A stretch of DNA of 5,689 nucleotides from an uncultured Prevotella sp. (GTDB taxonomy: Bacteria > Bacteroidota > Bacteroidia > Bacteroidales > Bacteroidaceae). Every line of letters starts with the position of its first letter. Within the stretch, counting starts at the first letter, position 1. Location of the stretch: NCBI GenBank assembly GCA_946999025.1, contig CAMQBP010000138.1, positions 1-5,689 on the forward strand. The letters are read 5' to 3'. The notes below the pieces were generated by a model. That model worked only from the letters and a program-made list of their open reading frames with translations. It was not told the DNA's origin and ran no database searches. The translations under genes were made by a program, and so were the position numbers. Below, in pieces: positions 1-5,689 of this stretch.

Positions 1-319
1 TGTTGTCGTAGGTCGCATTCACCGATGCCTGTCCACGACGTTCGCCACTCTCGTCCACCACATCATCGTGCACGAGGCTGGCGGTATGCAGCAGTTCCAA
101 GCCCACCGCAGCATGCTGGGCGGTCGAGGTAACGCCACCAAAGTTCTTCGCTATTAACAAAATAAGCATGGGCCGCATGCGCTTTCCCTTTCGTTGACGA
201 ATGTGAGAAAGTGCTTGCGAGAGCAGTCCATCACCGTGTGACAATGATTCATCATACAGGTAATCAAAATCATTCAATTCATCGACAATCGGTTGTTGTA
301 TCAAAGATAAATAGTCCAT
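1..319 (-). CDS. Polyprenyl diphosphate synthase, N-terminal part (runs off the window)
   Basis: The 106 visible residues are the start of a trans-isoprenyl diphosphate synthase (IspB/octaprenyl synthase-like). This cytosolic enzyme adds isopentenyl diphosphate units to an allylic diphosphate to make the long side chain of menaquinone. Visible motifs are GKRMRP at residues 45-50, which matches the family's diphosphate-binding GKxxRP, and LVHDDVVDE at 82-90, which contains the first aspartate-rich DDxxD motif that binds Mg-diphosphate (D85, D86, D89). ERRGQ at 93-97 follows, as is usual for the family. The ATG at 319-317 was chosen because the protein then opens MDYLSLIQQPI, as expected for Bacteroidales homologues; an in-frame GTG lies 18 bases further upstream. 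There is no Shine-Dalgarno site. The gene is divergent from polA. The second aspartate-rich motif and the residues that set chain length lie outside the window, so product length cannot be judged. Confidence 0.93.
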   Translation of the reverse strand, partial: MDYLSLIQQPIVDELNDFDYLYDESLSHGDGLLSQALSHIRQRKGKRMRPMLILLIAKNFGGVTSTAQHAAVGLELLHTASLVHDDVVDESGERRGQASVNATYDN

Positions 320-325
320 GCTTGC

Positions 326-344
326 TATTTTTGTCACAAAAATA
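326..344. promoter_or_regulatory. Palindrome carrying back-to-back Bacteroidetes -7 boxes
   Basis: The 86-bp gap between the divergent polyprenyl synthase and polA genes contains TATTTTTG, TCA, CAAAAATA, a perfect 8-bp inverted repeat with a 3-bp centre. Each arm, read on its own strand, matches the Bacteroidetes sigma factor -7 consensus TAnnTTTG. The minus-strand box (337-344) lies 17 bases before the synthase ATG, giving a very short leader. The plus-strand box (326-333) would give polA a leader of roughly 65 bases. No TTTG -33 element is evident at the usual distance on either strand, so promoter function is inferred. The same symmetry would also suit an operator for a dimeric regulator. 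Confidence 0.4.
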
Positions 345-405
345 CAGAATAAATCCCTATTTGTTCCATTTTTTTCGTAATTTTACAGGAATAATATACT
401 AAAAT

Positions 406-3168
406 ATGGACAAACTGTTTCTCTTGGACGCCTATGCACTCATTTATAGGTCGTATTACGCATTCATCAACAACCCGCGTATCAACTCCAAAGGCCTCAA
501 CACATCGGCCATTATGGGCTTTTGTAACACGCTCAACGAGGTGCTGACAAAAGAGAATCCCACATATATTGGCGTGGCATTCGACCATGGACTTACCTTT
601 AGGAACGAGGCTTTCCCAGCTTACAAGGCGCAACGGGAAGCCACACCCGAAGACATTAAGAAAGCGGTGCCTATCATCAAACAAATATTGGAGGCCTATC
701 ACATTCCAAGTCTGCAAGTAGATGGCTTCGAAGCCGATGATGTTATCGGCACATTAGCGATGAAATCGGGCAAAAAAGGCATTGATACTTATATGCTTAC
801 CCCTGACAAAGACTATGGTCAATTGGTGAGAGAGAACGTCTTCATGTACCGTCCACGGCACGGAGGGGGCTACGAAACGCTGGGTGAAAAAGAGATATGC
901 GACAAATACAACATCACTACCCCACTACAAGTGATTGACCTATTGGCACTGATGGGTGACTCGGCAGATAACTTTCCGGGGTGTCCAGGCGTGGGAGAAA
1001 AGACCGCTTCAAAACTTATCAATCAGTTTGGCACTGTGGAGGAGCTGCTGAAACGAACCTCAGAGATTAAAGGTAAGTTGCGAGAGAAAGTGGAAAATGC
1101 CATCGATGATATTAAGATGTCACAATTCTTGGCAACCATTCGCACCGATGTCCCCATTGAGTTAAATCTGGAAGATTTGAAGTTGAAACAACCAGATGAA
1201 AATAAATTGGCCGAAATCTTCACCGAATTAGAATTCAAAACGTTCGCCAATAGAATCCTTAATAAATCACAAAATAACACAAAAACAGCAAACAAACAGC
1301 TCAATCTCTTTGCAGAATCCTCGGCAATTGGGCAGGTTGAGCCAAAAAACGCGAGTTTTGAGAGCCTTAAAACGGGTCATTACGAATACAAACTCATTGA
1401 TACTCAAGAAGAAGCGCATCGAATTTGTGACTTTTTCTTAACAAATAAAATTCTCAGTCTGGACACAGAGACCACTTCAACCAACCCCATGGAGGCAGAA
1501 TTGGTTGGTTTGAGCTTTGCTGTTGAGCCGAAAAAGGCATTTTATGTGCCTGTTCCGGCCAAACGTGAAGATGCCGTAAGTCTTGTTAAAATATTCAAAC
1601 CGCTCTATGAAAACGAGGAGATTGTGAAAGTAGGGCAAAACATCAAGTACGATTTGGAGGTGCTTCGCAATTACGGTATCGAACTAAAAGGACCGATGTT
1701 CGACACCATGATTGCCCATTATGTGCTGCAACCCGAACTTCGTCACAACATGGATTACATGGCAGAGGTGTATCTCAACTATCAAACCATTCATATTGAA
1801 GAATTGATTGGCGAGCGAGGAAAGAACCAAAAGAACATGCGCGACCTCTCTCCTACCGACGTTTACCTGTACGCCTGTGAAGATGCAGACATTACATTGC
1901 AACTCAAAAACGCGCTCGAGCCTAAACTCAAGGAAGCTGGAGTCGCTGATCTGTTCTACCAAATGGAAATGCCTTTGGTGAACGTACTGGCCGAAATGGA
2001 AATGAACGGCGTGCGCATAGATACCGAAGCGTTGAAGGAAACGTCAGAAAACTTCACCAAACGAATGCTGGATTTGGAGCATCAGATTCACGAAATGGCA
2101 GGCGAGTCATTCAATGTGTCATCTCCCAAGCAGGTGGGCGACATTCTTTTCGGCAAATTACAAATAGCCGAAAAGCCCAAAAAGACAAAGACCGGGCAGT
2201 TTGTTACCAGTGAAGAGGAACTGCAAAAATATGCGGCTGGCAACGAAATAGTAACCCTCATTCTGGATTACCGAGGGCTGAAAAAACTCTTGGGAACGTA
2301 TGTCGATGCACTGCCCAAGCTCATCAACCCCCGAACTGGACACATCCATACCTCGTTCAACCAAACGGTAACGGCTACAGGAAGGCTCTCCTCGAGCGAC
2401 CCCAACTTGCAAAACATCCCCGTACGGGGCGAGGATGGGAAGGAAATACGCAAGTGTTTCATACCTGAAGATGGTTGTTTGTTCTTCTCTGCCGATTACA
2501 GTCAGATAGAATTGCGTGTCATGGCGCATCTCAGTGGCGACAAACATATGATTGAGGCTTTTAAACATGGCTATGACATCCATGCTGCCACCGCTGCCAA
2601 AATATACGGAAAGGACATGAAAGACGTGACGCGTGATGAACGAACCAAGGCCAAACGCGCCAACTTCGGCATCATCTATGGCATCACAGTGTTTGGCTTG
2701 GCTGAGCGATTGGGCATCGATCGGAACGAAGCCAAACAGCTAATCGACGGCTATTTCACCACCTTTCCGCAGGTATACGACTATATGGAAAAGGCCAAAG
2801 CAACGGCTCGCGAGCAAGGATATGTGGAAACCTTCTTCCATCGCCGCCGCTATCTCCCCGATATCAACAGTCGCAACGCCACCGTTCGTGGCTTTGCAGA
2901 GCGCAATGCCATCAACGCACCCATCCAAGGGTCGGCTGCCGACATCATCAAGGTGGCAATGAAACGCATTTACAAACGATTCAAACGAGAGAACATCCAA
3001 TCAAAGATGATTCTACAGGTACACGACGAACTCAATTTCAGCGTGCTGCCCGAGGAGAAAGAGCAGGTTGAACGCATCGTGATGGAAGAGATGCAAAACG
3101 CATATCCGCTGCGGGTTCCACTGATAGCCGATGGCGGTTGGGGTAAAAACTGGCTGGAAGCGCACTAA
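406..3168 (+). CDS. polA: DNA polymerase I (5'-3' exonuclease, 3'-5' exonuclease and polymerase)
   Basis: This full-length polymerase I (920 aa; E. coli 928) removes RNA primers, fills gaps and works in excision repair in the cytoplasm. Residues 1 to about 255 are the flap/5' nuclease, with acidic metal ligands D60, E109, D111, D112, D134, D136, D185 and D188 and the helix-hairpin-helix GCPGVGEKTASKLI near 192-205. A low-complexity linker follows (about 285-325). The proofreading domain (about 325-515) is intact: LDTET (D353, E355), NIKYD (N412, D416) and YACED (Y489, D493). The polymerase domain has motif A DYSQIE (D697), motif B R746/K750/F754/Y758 and motif C QVHDEL (D874). Phe at 754, as in E. 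coli F762, predicts discrimination against dideoxynucleotides. The ATG at 406 fits the family N-terminus (MDKLFLLDAYALIYRSYYAF); an AGGA at 387-390 is too distant to be a convincing ribosome site. No frameshift or missing catalytic residue is seen. Confidence 0.98.
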   Translation: MDKLFLLDAYALIYRSYYAFINNPRINSKGLNTSAIMGFCNTLNEVLTKENPTYIGVAFDHGLTFRNEAFPAYKAQREATPEDIKKAVPIIKQILEAYHIPSLQVDGFEADDVIGTLAMKSGKKGIDTYMLTPDKDYGQLVRENVFMYRPRHGGGYETLGEKEICDKYNITTPLQVIDLLALMGDSADNFPGCPGVGEKTASKLINQFGTVEELLKRTSEIKGKLREKVENAIDDIKMSQFLATIRTDVPIELNLEDLKLKQPDENKLAEIFTELEFKTFANRILNKSQNNTKTANKQLNLFAESSAIGQVEPKNASFESLKTGHYEYKLIDTQEEAHRICDFFLTNKILSLDTETTSTNPMEAELVGLSFAVEPKKAFYVPVPAKREDAVSLVKIFKPLYENEEIVKVGQNIKYDLEVLRNYGIELKGPMFDTMIAHYVLQPELRHNMDYMAEVYLNYQTIHIEELIGERGKNQKNMRDLSPTDVYLYACEDADITLQLKNALEPKLKEAGVADLFYQMEMPLVNVLAEMEMNGVRIDTEALKETSENFTKRMLDLEHQIHEMAGESFNVSSPKQVGDILFGKLQIAEKPKKTKTGQFVTSEEELQKYAAGNEIVTLILDYRGLKKLLGTYVDALPKLINPRTGHIHTSFNQTVTATGRLSSSDPNLQNIPVRGEDGKEIRKCFIPEDGCLFFSADYSQIELRVMAHLSGDKHMIEAFKHGYDIHAATAAKIYGKDMKDVTRDERTKAKRANFGIIYGITVFGLAERLGIDRNEAKQLIDGYFTTFPQVYDYMEKAKATAREQGYVETFFHRRRYLPDINSRNATVRGFAERNAINAPIQGSAADIIKVAMKRIYKRFKRENIQSKMILQVHDELNFSVLPEEKEQVERIVMEEMQNAYPLRVPLIADGGWGKNWLEAH

Positions 3169-3228
3169 CAACCCATGCCGTCTGCGGGACAAAGCACTGC
3201 GAACACACAAACCCATACAACTACTTAC

Positions 3229-3435
3229 ATGAAAATAATAGATATCGTAAGATACGCGACCGACCCCATCAGCTACATGGATGAAGTGGTCAACGGCAAC
3301 GAAACGCTGTTGGTACAACGCCCTGAAGACAAGAGTGTGGTGTTACTTTCCATGGAAGAGTACAACCGTTTGAAAGCCATCGAATGGCGACAACAATCAA
3401 ACGAGCCCCCTACTCCACCCAACAACAACAAATAA
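3229..3435 (+). CDS. Phd/YefM-type antitoxin, orphan (68 aa)
   Basis: This small acidic protein resembles the DNA-binding part of Phd/YefM antitoxins. Residues 1-30 give an N-terminal strand and helix (MKIIDIVRYATDPISYMDEV), followed by ETLLVQRPEDKSVVLLSMEEYNRL (25-48). The VVLLSMEEYN portion closely matches the YefM core VVLMSLEEYN. In such systems the antitoxin dimer represses its own promoter and its C-terminal tail neutralises a RelE/YoeB-type toxin. Here the protein stops soon after the core in a short hydrophilic tail rich in Pro and Asn (QQSNEPPTPPNNNK), so the usual toxin-binding segment may be missing. No toxin reading frame follows or precedes it. The start at 3229 was preferred to an in-frame ATG at 3175, which would add 18 low-complexity residues. 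It begins 60 bases after polA and may be cotranscribed with it. It could be a solitary regulator or a decayed toxin-antitoxin remnant. Confidence 0.75.
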   Translation: MKIIDIVRYATDPISYMDEVVNGNETLLVQRPEDKSVVLLSMEEYNRLKAIEWRQQSNEPPTPPNNNK

Positions 3436-3540
3436 ACGAATGATGCCTTGAAGACGTTGGCCACGCCTGAGAGCCTCACTCATTATTTCATCACAACCAA
3501 CTGAATAGCAACTGGTTACAAAACATCCAGAACACACCTT

Positions 3541-3647
3541 TCAAAAGCATTGAGTTTGGCCTTCAAAAGCATTGAGTTTGGGCACCAAAAGCATTGAGTT
3601 TGGGCACCAAAAGCATGGAGATTGAAGGGCAGTAGCATAGAGACGGA
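3541..3647. repeat. 22-bp tandem repeat (minisatellite), five copies
   Basis: The core TCAAAAGCATTGAGTTTGG recurs at exact 22-base steps, starting at 3541, 3563, 3585, 3607 and 3629. Copies 1 and 2 have identical 19-base cores. Copy 3 differs by one base (CC for TC). Copy 4 is diverged (AAAAGCATGGAGATTGA). Copy 5 is highly degenerate but keeps AGCAT in phase. Copies thus decay from left to right, towards the terminator. The 3-base linkers are GCC or CCT-like in the first copies and GCA in the next ones. The period is not a multiple of three, which argues against coding. There are no spacers of unrelated sequence, so it is not a CRISPR array. Comparable short tandem arrays occur between genes in other oral Bacteroidales, but membership of a named family cannot be shown here. 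Confidence 0.85.
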
Positions 3648-3684
3648 AAAAATATCATCCATACGTTGGGTAACGCATGGATGA
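3647..3684 (-). terminator. Intrinsic terminator of the lipoprotein gene
   Basis: Read on the minus strand, TCATCCATGCGTT, loop ACCC, AACGTATGGATGA (3684-3655) forms a 13-bp stem. It is followed after two bases by six T residues (3652-3647). The single non-Watson-Crick position is a G-U pair in the minus-strand transcript but an A-C mismatch in the plus-strand one, and the T-run exists only on the minus side. Both points assign it to the lipoprotein gene, which stops about 113 bases upstream. The T-run merges with the last degenerate copy of the 22-bp repeat. Confidence 0.8.
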
Positions 3685-3796
3685 GGATAGGAAACAGCTT
3701 GACAGGCTCATCTAGTGCCCAATCGGTTCGTTGAACGGTAAAGGGCGCAGCATGACCTGCCAAACAGTGTTGTATCAAGCAGTTTGCAGGGCTTCC

Positions 3797-5443
3797 TTAG
3801 AACCAGAAACCCTTACCGTCGTGAGCGGGAGTGTCGTTCATCAGCCAATAAAACTCTGCCAGAGCCACCTTAAAATCTTTCAGGTCGAAGGCTTTCATCA
3901 TTGTCGTTACGATGCCTTGATCGCGAGTAGAAAGGTCGCTCAGCTTCATTGTTTCAAAGTGTTGAATGCTGCCATCATCAATCATGTCTAGGCTTTTTTC
4001 GTCCACGTCCATATACACTCTCACCGGAATGTCTATGCTTGGCATCCATGTCTCTTCGGCTTGCTGTTGCTTGGTTGGCTGATAAAAGACAGAAGGCTTT
4101 CCCTCCACCAACTTTGACTGCCGCGCACGCATCAACCTAACGCTCAACGTAAACTGCTTATGCGCACGCTTAAAGGCAAAATAACCTTTGAGTCCAATGG
4201 GATGATTGTCATCATTAAAAACAGCATGGTCATCATGATTGGTCTTATTCCATGGATCAGTGTCGCAATAGGTGTAATTGAAAAAGTCGGAGTTGTTGCC
4301 ATCCGTCGCTTCCTCTACCCCACCATACGAAGGTTTGATATTGCTTGCGGTAAAGAAATGTTGATGGTGTTGGCCTTCACCCTTGTCCACAATCTGCCCC
4401 GTTATATCCTCATGCTTATCGTTGAAATAGCGCAATGCGAAGGCATAGATGGCATATTCTTTGGCACTTCCCAAGACGTTCACCCATGCAGGATTTGTTT
4501 TATCAGCCACCCACCGATTGTTTTCTAAGGTGTATTTCAACCGATACGACTTCCCCAAATATTCATTATTCTTTGAATATCCGTTTTGATGGAACGCTTT
4601 TTTGCCATGCAAATGTCCCTCATACACCTCTATTTCCACCGTTTTGGGTTGAAACAGCGACGCATCGAGGGGTTTCACGTCCCCTTGAGCCACCTGTCCG
4701 TCTACGTCAAAGGGCAGCGACACGGTAATGTCCCACTGACCGGTAGAGGTGAGAACTGCTGCAGGAAGATAGAAAGGTGACAACCGATTGTCCTTATCAT
4801 ATTTGCTTTGAGCCGCATGCAGCAAGTCGACTGATAGGTTGAACGCCTCATTTGGATGCACAATCTGCAACAACCCGTCAAATCCAACGGGGTTGGTAGC
4901 CCCCATGTCTACCCCATTGTATTGGTCCACATAGCAATAATCGTAGGGCAATTGGCTCTTATCTGTCACGCGAGTCTTGCCTGTCTTGCCCAACACCGTA
5001 GTGGTTTTGTACAGCGAAAAGAAATGCTGGTGTATCTTATCTTGTCCCAAATCGAAGAACTGGTGATTGATTTTCTGCCCCTTGCTGTTATAATACTCAA
5101 TGGACAAGTGATACACCACCGCTGGATTCTCCTTGACGCTCTTCACTTGAAAGTGTTTGAGCGCACTGCTGACGTGCCACCCTTCTTTGGGTGTTATTTC
5201 CCAAACAATTTGTTGTGCTGGCGTTGTTGATGGAGTAAAATCTGCCAACACCAACTGCTGGTTAAACGATTTGTTACCCTTGATGGACCCCTCTTGTAAG
5301 GTAAACACGGCCTTCACTGGGTCTTCGTGCAACTTGTTTTTTGTTTCATCCACAGCCTCTTCGGGCTTACACGATGCTACTACAAATATCAACAACATAC
5401 AGAGGTATGCGAAAACGGTTGAAAATATGGTCTTTGTTCTCAT
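3797..5443 (-). CDS. Two-domain histidine-rich surface lipoprotein, family not recognised
   Basis: This 548-aa protein starts with a lipoprotein signal peptide: MRTK, a hydrophobic stretch, then the lipobox VASC with C25 as lipidated residue. The next residues, KPEEAVDE, are acidic, resembling the Bacteroidetes signal that sends lipoproteins to the cell surface. The mature part contains two diverged copies of one domain, about residues 44-250 and 267-480. Paired landmarks are EGSIKGNKSF (51-60) with EGHLHGKKAF (275-284), HQHFF at 138-142 and 360-364, YCYVD/YTYCD (169-173, 390-394), NPVGFDG/HPIGLKG (184-190, 414-420) and FNLSVDLLHAAQSK/FTLSVRLMRARQSK (201-214, 431-444). A unique tail (about 485-548) looks helical and ends GKGFWF. 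The ATG at 5443 is preceded by an A-rich leader with no Shine-Dalgarno, usual for Bacteroidales. It lies downstream of a probable outer-membrane barrel gene and may act with it in ligand capture. Clustered histidines suggest metal or haem binding, which is only inference. Confidence 0.88.
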   Translation of the reverse strand: MRTKTIFSTVFAYLCMLLIFVVASCKPEEAVDETKNKLHEDPVKAVFTLQEGSIKGNKSFNQQLVLADFTPSTTPAQQIVWEITPKEGWHVSSALKHFQVKSVKENPAVVYHLSIEYYNSKGQKINHQFFDLGQDKIHQHFFSLYKTTTVLGKTGKTRVTDKSQLPYDYCYVDQYNGVDMGATNPVGFDGLLQIVHPNEAFNLSVDLLHAAQSKYDKDNRLSPFYLPAAVLTSTGQWDITVSLPFDVDGQVAQGDVKPLDASLFQPKTVEIEVYEGHLHGKKAFHQNGYSKNNEYLGKSYRLKYTLENNRWVADKTNPAWVNVLGSAKEYAIYAFALRYFNDKHEDITGQIVDKGEGQHHQHFFTASNIKPSYGGVEEATDGNNSDFFNYTYCDTDPWNKTNHDDHAVFNDDNHPIGLKGYFAFKRAHKQFTLSVRLMRARQSKLVEGKPSVFYQPTKQQQAEETWMPSIDIPVRVYMDVDEKSLDMIDDGSIQHFETMKLSDLSTRDQGIVTTMMKAFDLKDFKVALAEFYWLMNDTPAHDGKGFWF

Positions 5444-5508
5444 TGTTTTTTTTATTTTGATTATGTTTGTTTTTTATAAAATGATGAATGCGGTTATCGT
5501 TATTGATG

Positions 5509-5586
5509 AACTCGTTAACTATCAACTGGTCAACTTGTGAACTTGTGAACTCGTCAACTACCAACTTGTCTACTCGTCAACTATCT
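5509..5586. repeat. Degenerate 8-bp tandem repeat, about ten units
   Basis: Reading the plus strand, the segment divides into units close to AACT(C/T)GTC: AACTCGTT, AACTATC, AACTGGTC, AACTTGTG (twice), AACTCGTC, AACTACC, AACTTGTC, TACTCGTC and AACTATCT. Seven-base units (AACTATC, AACTACC) interrupt the 8-base period. The array begins at the stop codon of the upstream minus-strand gene and ends 65 bases before the lipoprotein ATG. It therefore fills more than half of the intercistronic gap. On the minus strand the unit reads GACAAGTT or GACGAGTT. It contains no start codon and no evident promoter box. Confidence 0.8.
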
Positions 5587-5689
5587 CAATTAAACTTCCA
5601 ACGAAGGGTGCAACGAATGTCCCTCCCAAGGTCGTGGGCGTAATAACGACTCCGATTGGTGTACTCCTTATATAATTGATTCAACACAT
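5586..5689 (-). CDS. C-terminal end of a probable outer-membrane beta-barrel protein (partial)
   Basis: Only one minus-strand frame stays open from the window edge. It gives 33 residues (VLNQLYKEYTNRSRYYAHDL, then GRDIRCTLRWKFN) and a TGA stop at 5588-5586. Alternating polar and aromatic residues, a GRDI turn and a final strand ending RWKF(N) are typical of the last hairpin of outer-membrane barrels, where a near-terminal Phe is part of the signal read by BamA. In Bacteroidales, TonB-dependent receptors often end in this way, so such a receptor is the favoured guess. The lipoprotein gene follows 142 bases downstream on the same strand, as receptor and partner lipoprotein genes often do. Too little is visible to name the family or substrate. 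Confidence 0.6.
   Translation of the reverse strand, partial: VLNQLYKEYTNRSRYYAHDLGRDIRCTLRWKFN

Larger units (their letters stand above)
3436..3796. other. Non-coding gap between convergent transcription units
   Basis: This 361-bp stretch has no supportable gene on either strand. It lies between the antitoxin stop (plus strand) and the lipoprotein stop (minus strand). It holds a 22-bp tandem repeat array and a hairpin terminator, listed separately. Bases 3436-3540 show only short weak inverted repeats (for example AACCA/TGGTT at about 3495-3517) without a T-tract, so no plus-strand terminator for polA and the antitoxin can be named. Bases 3685-3796 are the 3' untranslated region of the lipoprotein gene; around 3752-3789 they contain a bulged CCTGC(C)AAAC/GTTTGCAGG inverted repeat of unknown role. 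Confidence 0.7.

Noticed and set aside
334..717. A 127-codon minus-strand open frame over the start of polA
   Set aside because: It is antisense to the conserved 5' nuclease domain and covers the divergent promoter region.
3175..3228. Longer start for the antitoxin at 3175
   Set aside because: It adds 18 Thr/Ser/Gln-rich residues before the conserved core; the ATG at 3229 gives the N-terminus expected for Phd/YefM proteins.
3436..3540. A decayed toxin gene after the antitoxin
   Set aside because: No frame in either direction shows RelE, YoeB or Doc-like motifs, and the distance to the repeat array is too short for even a truncated recognisable toxin.
3541..3647. CRISPR array
   Set aside because: The 22-base period is repeat only, with 3-base linkers and no unique spacers, and there are no cas genes in the window.
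3563..3778. A 71-codon minus-strand open frame through the tandem repeat and terminator
   Set aside because: Its C-terminal part is just the 22-bp repeat read in shifting frames, it spans the terminator hairpin, and its composition is not protein-like.
3752..3789. Bulged CCTGC(C)AAAC/GTTTGCAGG hairpin as the lipoprotein terminator
   Set aside because: It has a long loop and a bulge and no T-run follows on either strand; the hairpin at 3655-3684 is far stronger.
4160..5540. Several plus-strand open frames of 60-127 codons
   Set aside because: They lie antisense to the lipoprotein gene, show no recognisable domain and have no supporting start signals; the minus-strand frame has a signal peptide, internal duplication and terminator.

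Overview
The window looks like a chromosomal segment from a Bacteroidales bacterium, most likely Prevotella or a close relative. The evidence is the style of the polA and polyprenyl-synthetase proteins, AT-rich starts without Shine-Dalgarno sites, TAnnTTTG-type promoter boxes, and a lipoprotein with an acidic stretch just after its lipidated cysteine. No similarity search was possible, so the genus is an inference.

Left end (1-405): the N-terminal 106 residues of a polyprenyl diphosphate synthase lie on the minus strand and run off the window. It is divergent from polA across an 86-bp gap. That gap holds a perfect 8+3+8 inverted repeat that presents the Bacteroidetes -7 motif on both strands.

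Centre (406-3435): a complete, apparently fully active DNA polymerase I (polA, 920 aa) keeps the catalytic residues of all three domains. Sixty bases downstream lies a small Phd/YefM-type antitoxin gene with no toxin next to it.

Non-coding block (3436-3796): this separates the plus-strand genes from a convergent minus-strand pair. It carries five in-phase copies of a 22-bp tandem repeat, then a strong hairpin with a T-tract that serves as terminator for the minus-strand genes.

Right end (3797-5689): a 548-aa lipoprotein made of two diverged copies of a roughly 220-residue domain, each with an HQHFF motif, is encoded on the minus strand. It lies 142 bp downstream of the 3' end of a gene whose last 33 residues look like the closing beta-strands of an outer-membrane barrel, possibly a TonB-dependent receptor. 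The gap between them is mostly a degenerate 8-bp repeat. The pair may form a cell-surface binding and uptake unit with an unidentified ligand; the clustered histidines make a metal or haem ligand a reasonable guess, but it is not shown. This pair is the most likely place in the window for undescribed biology. The rest is housekeeping sequence with repeats and an orphan antitoxin.
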